From NCBI GenBank assembly GCA_025449475.1, contig JANWJM010000051.1, positions 1 to 6,684 on the forward strand: a stretch of 6,684 nt of DNA, given 5' to 3'. The notes under the pieces were generated by a model. The model was not told the origin of the DNA, ran no database searches, and saw only the letters and a list, made by a program, of their open reading frames with translations. How positions within the stretch are numbered: position 1 is the stretch's first letter; the number at the start of each line of letters is the position of its first letter. The position numbers and the translations under genes are program-made. The DNA comes from Thermoactinomycetaceae bacterium (GTDB taxonomy: Bacteria; Bacillota; Bacilli; Thermoactinomycetales; Thermoactinomycetaceae). This document shows positions 4,900-6,684 of this stretch, piece by piece.

Positions 4900-4901
4900 G
4901 G

Positions 4902-4935
4902 CATACACGAAAAAATAAATATTTTTCATACACGA
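4902..4935. repeat. Short direct repeat CATACACGA
   Basis: CATACACGA occurs at 4902-4910 and 4927-4935, separated by an A/T-rich imperfect palindrome (GAAAAA at 4909-4914 pairing with TTTTTC at 4922-4927). It lies in the overlap of the convergent mccB and cotJ transcripts. I have no function to propose. Confidence 0.4.
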
Positions 4936-5001
4936 TAATCGACACCTTGTGGCGAATAACTTTCATAGAGAATCATATTGATCCCTCGAATTCCCACCAC
5001 C

Positions 5002-5028
5002 GACCTCATTCTAGAGGTCTTTTTTTTG
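5002..5028 (+). terminator. Rho-independent terminator of mccA-mccB
   Basis: GACCTC (5002-5007) and GAGGTC (5014-5019) enclose a 6-nt loop and are followed by eight or more Ts. The T-run is only on the plus side. It lies about 155 nt past the mccB stop, beyond the oppositely oriented cotJ terminator. Confidence 0.8.
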
Positions 5029-5068
5029 CCTTTTTAACCATCCACATGAGTTCATCACGATATTATCA

Positions 5069-5323
5069 CTATATTTCCCAAGGCCATGGACTTTTTATCC
5101 AATCATTCGGTTTGCGCAAATAACTATGCCCAAAGTTCATCAATGGACCATATTTTTCTTCATACTCACAGGCAATTTTCTTTCTCTTTTGCGCATAATA
5201 ATTGTATTGTTTCATCGCCTCATGATCGTTCGGATGCGTATCAAGATATAAATTGAGTTCCAAAAGTACAAAGTCCACTTCTTGAAGTTTGCGCAGATGT
5301 TGAAACTGTTTCTCTTTATTCAT
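5069..5323 (-). CDS. cotJB: Spore coat protein CotJB
   Basis: This 84-residue protein matches CotJB, a small inner-coat component made in the mother cell and normally encoded with CotJA and CotJC. Diagnostic segments are LQEVDFVLLELNLYLDTHP (13-31), the basic helix around YAQKRKKI (43-50), EKYGPL (56-61) and the terminal SPWPWEI (78-84). The start ATG overlaps the end of cotJA by 8 nt, with AAGGTGAT 5 nt upstream, so the two are translationally coupled. No cotJC follows: the next gene downstream is mccB on the other strand. It has no signal peptide or membrane segment. Confidence 0.9.
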   Translation of the reverse strand: MNKEKQFQHLRKLQEVDFVLLELNLYLDTHPNDHEAMKQYNYYAQKRKKIACEYEEKYGPLMNFGHSYLRKPNDWIKSPWPWEI

Positions 5324-5534
5324 GATGGATCACCTTCGGTGGATAAGGACTGTAGAATATAGGCCATAGCGTTCCTCGATATAATGCTTCACTTACCGGA
5401 AATTGTTTTAGCCGTGGTGGTTGAAAGCCGATAAATAGATTGGGAGGAACGATATATGTTTTGACCTTCATCGGTGGGCAGGGATCAAAAATTCCTACAT
5501 ATGGGTACCAATAGCGAATTTGATCTTTTTTCAT
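5316..5534 (-). CDS. cotJA: Spore coat-associated protein CotJA
   Basis: This 72-residue proline- and aromatic-rich protein matches CotJA, needed for assembly of the CotJ proteins into the spore coat. Key features are DPCPP (17-21), PPNLFIGFQPP (30-40), QFPVSEAL (44-51) and RGTLWPIF (53-60). The ATG is preceded by GGAAAGGA about 8 nt upstream. It is first in a two-gene operon with cotJB. In Bacillus subtilis cotJ is a sigma-E operon. Upstream (minus strand, about 5550-5600) is A/T-rich with CATAA-like boxes, but I could not fix a convincing sigma-E pair. Confidence 0.9.
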   Translation of the reverse strand: MKKDQIRYWYPYVGIFDPCPPMKVKTYIVPPNLFIGFQPPRLKQFPVSEALYRGTLWPIFYSPYPPKVIHHE

Positions 5535-5634
5535 TCACTCAATCCTTTCCATTAACGACTATAGTTATGTTTATGTAACAAAAAAGTGTTTATGACAGCA
5601 AGTAAGATATAGTTCTATATCCATAATTTCCTAC

Positions 5635-5663
5635 GAATCGATCCCGTTTTTCGACACATGCTA
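5635..5663 (+). promoter_or_regulatory. Sigma-G-like promoter of the SASP gene
   Basis: GAATC (5635-5639) and CATGCTA (5657-5663) are 17 nt apart. They fit the forespore sigma-G pattern (-35 GNATR, -10 CATNHTA) except for the last -35 base. The -10 box is 28 nt before the start codon of a SASP gene, a class normally driven by sigma-G. Confidence 0.6.
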
Positions 5664-5691
5664 TGAGTATAAAAGAAAAGGAGGTGTAAAC

Positions 5692-5910
5692 ATGCCACAA
5701 AATCAAAACCAAGAACGTAACACCAACAATTTGGTTGTTCCTGGAGCTGAGCAAGCTTTGGATCAACTCAAATATGAGATTGCTCAAGAATTTGGTGTAC
5801 AATTAGGTCCTGATACTACTTCTCGCGCCAATGGTTCTGTCGGAGGAGAGATTACTAAACGTTTAGTAGCTCTTGCCGAACAACAATTGAGCGGAAACAT
5901 TATCAGATAA
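5692..5910 (+). CDS. Alpha/beta-type small acid-soluble spore protein (SASP)
   Basis: This 72-residue DNA-binding protein is made in the forespore and coats spore DNA, protecting it from UV, heat and chemicals. It is degraded at germination to supply amino acids. The N-terminal tail is Asn/Gln-rich. The core carries both family signatures: KYEIAQEFGVQLGPDTTSRA (27-46) and NGSVGGEITKRLVALAEQ (47-64). The expected germination-protease (GPR) cleavage site is E29-I30. A perfect AAAGGAGGTG lies 5 nt before the ATG. The gene is monocistronic between a sigma-G-like promoter and a strong hairpin. Which ssp paralogue it is (sspA/B/C/D/F) cannot be decided from sequence alone. Confidence 0.95.
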   Translation: MPQNQNQERNTNNLVVPGAEQALDQLKYEIAQEFGVQLGPDTTSRANGSVGGEITKRLVALAEQQLSGNIIR

Positions 5911-5927
5911 CATCATACTTGGTTAGC

Positions 5928-5968
5928 ATAAGCAGTGACATTTTTGTCACTGCTTATTCCTTGTTTTT
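5928..5968 (+). terminator. Terminator of the SASP gene
   Basis: A perfect 13-bp stem (ATAAGCAGTGACA at 5928-5940 with TGTCACTGCTTAT at 5945-5957) has a TTTT loop. It is followed by TCC and a T-rich run that also contains the next gene's -35 box. Confidence 0.8.
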
Positions 5969-5989
5969 AGCAAGTTGCTTCGGTATAAT
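5961..5989 (+). promoter_or_regulatory. Sigma-A-like promoter of the 173-residue gene
   Basis: TTGTTT (5961-5966), 17 nt spacing, then a consensus TATAAT (5984-5989). The predicted start point is about 30 nt before the ATG at 6026. The -35 box is weak and overlaps the T-tail of the SASP terminator. Confidence 0.6.
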
Positions 5990-6025
5990 AGGTGCATTCG
6001 TAAGACGGTAAAGGGGAATAAAATA

Positions 6026-6547
6026 ATGGTATTTACCCATGGCAGCGTTGTTAATTTTCAAGAATCGGCACGCGAGATGTTTCCGGAAGACCTTGCTTAC
6101 TTATTCGATACATATTTGTCAGATACGGATGCACTATTATTTGGGACCATTCATCTTGAACGTCAGGAATTGCACCAGTTTGGGTATGTTCAATCCCTTC
6201 ATATTGATCCGGATAGGCAGTTATTCCGATGTTTGTATACACCCATGGAATCATCAGAGACGAAAGAGATCGTTCGATCTTTGACCGAACTTCAGATCAG
6301 CCATGAAGCACATTTTGATGTGATCGATCAGAGCCAAGGAAAACTTCGTTATCAGGTAGCATATGTTACGTTTGAAGATGACGATGGTGAAGAGATTACG
6401 TATTTTCTGGCAGATGGAAAACGTGTCGAAAATCCACTGATGTATGTCGCCGCTTTTTGGGAGCATGTCTCCGAAGTGGGTCGAGATGTTGATTTTTCGA
6501 TGACAGGTTGTCAAGCACATGATCTGTCAAGAAAATTAAAAAGTTAA
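6026..6547 (+). CDS. Conserved-looking hypothetical protein, 173 residues
   Basis: I do not recognise the family. I chose the ATG at 6026 because AAAGGGGA (6010-6017) lies 8 nt upstream and it follows a good promoter. An upstream in-frame TTG at 5975 would lie inside the promoter. The protein is acidic and soluble-looking, with no signal peptide or membrane span. Residues 1-45 look helical (SAREMFPEDLAYLFDTYL). Residues 50-115 alternate strands and helices (LHIDPDRQLFRCLYTPM, SSETKEIVRSLTELQISHEA). Residues 110-130 hold a strand-turn-strand with TFEDDDGEEITYF. The end is helical (PLMYVAAFWEHVSEV). The only cysteines are in LFRCLY and TGCQAH. It is transcribed alone, behind the SASP gene, under what looks like a vegetative promoter, so a sporulation role should not be assumed. 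Confidence 0.8.
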   Translation: MVFTHGSVVNFQESAREMFPEDLAYLFDTYLSDTDALLFGTIHLERQELHQFGYVQSLHIDPDRQLFRCLYTPMESSETKEIVRSLTELQISHEAHFDVIDQSQGKLRYQVAYVTFEDDDGEEITYFLADGKRVENPLMYVAAFWEHVSEVGRDVDFSMTGCQAHDLSRKLKS

Positions 6548-6549
6548 TC

Positions 6550-6594
6550 AACGAAAACGGGCAGAAGTGAATCCGACTCCTGCCCGTTTTCGTT
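6550..6594. terminator. Long perfect-stem terminator after the 173-residue gene
   Basis: A perfect 15-bp stem (AACGAAAACGGGCAG at 6550-6564 with CTGCCCGTTTTCGTT at 6580-6594) encloses a 15-nt loop. TTTTCGTT lies within the right arm, and AACGAAAA in the left arm makes it plausible in both directions. The remaining bases to 6684 show no supported gene. Confidence 0.75.
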
Positions 6595-6684
6595 ATGGTT
6601 GGGTAGATAACGTGGCATACTCCCAGATGATACATATGTGTAAGATATAAAAATGGATTGGATAAAAAGAGGAACTGCAAGAGA

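Noticed and set aside
4857..5123. 88-codon plus-strand ORF in the mccB-cotJB intergenic region
   Set aside because: It runs through two terminators and the end of cotJB, lacks a ribosome binding site and has a nonsense-like composition.
5540..5600. Sigma-E promoter for cotJA on the minus strand
   Set aside because: CATAA-like boxes are present, but no pair with correct spacing fits the consensus well enough to report.
6653..6684. Start of another plus-strand gene at the window end (ATG 6653)
   Set aside because: Only about ten codons are visible and there is no ribosome binding site before the ATG.

Overview
The window looks like chromosome from a low-GC, endospore-forming member of the Bacillota (Bacillales-like). 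The evidence is a cotJA-cotJB spore-coat pair, an alpha/beta-type small acid-soluble spore protein (SASP) behind a sigma-G-like promoter, an mccA-mccB reverse transsulfuration operon, strong AGGAGG-type ribosome binding sites and T-tailed terminators. I cannot assign genus or family from this sequence alone.

Layout. (1) 1-600 is the tail of a CRISPR-Cas locus: the C-terminus of cas1, a complete cas2, an approximately 100-nt leader-like stretch, and one 30-nt element with the architecture of a type I-B repeat. No second repeat follows at spacer distance. (2) 676-1002 is a small unrecognised gene (98 codons) with its own terminator. (3) 1040-2199 is an unusual accessory segment. A weak minus-strand ORF with its own terminator faces a plus-strand gene for an unrecognised 160-residue membrane protein. 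The DNA between them is full of hairpins, including one that sequesters the membrane protein's ribosome binding site. Matching inverted repeats also flank that gene. (4) 2200-2765 holds three successive short reading frames, each broken by one in-frame stop, apparently decaying genes, with a strong terminator inside. (5) 2782-4847 is mccA-mccB. (6) 4848-5068 is a convergent intergenic region whose two oppositely oriented terminators are interlocked, so the mccB and cotJ transcripts should overlap antisense. (7) 5069-5534 (minus) is cotJA-cotJB without cotJC. (8) 5692-5957 is the SASP gene with sigma-G-like promoter and terminator. (9) 5961-6594 is an unrecognised 173-residue protein with a sigma-A-like promoter and a long perfect terminator stem.

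How the genes fit together. MccA and MccB turn homocysteine plus O-acetylserine into cystathionine and then cysteine. CotJA/CotJB and the SASP act in sporulation (coat and spore DNA protection). Cas1/Cas2 form the spacer-acquisition module. The segment from about 470 to 2765 reads as a variable island between the CRISPR locus and housekeeping or sporulation genes. The two most interesting signals are the solitary CRISPR-type repeat beside cas1-cas2 and the structured RNA-like region around the membrane-protein gene.
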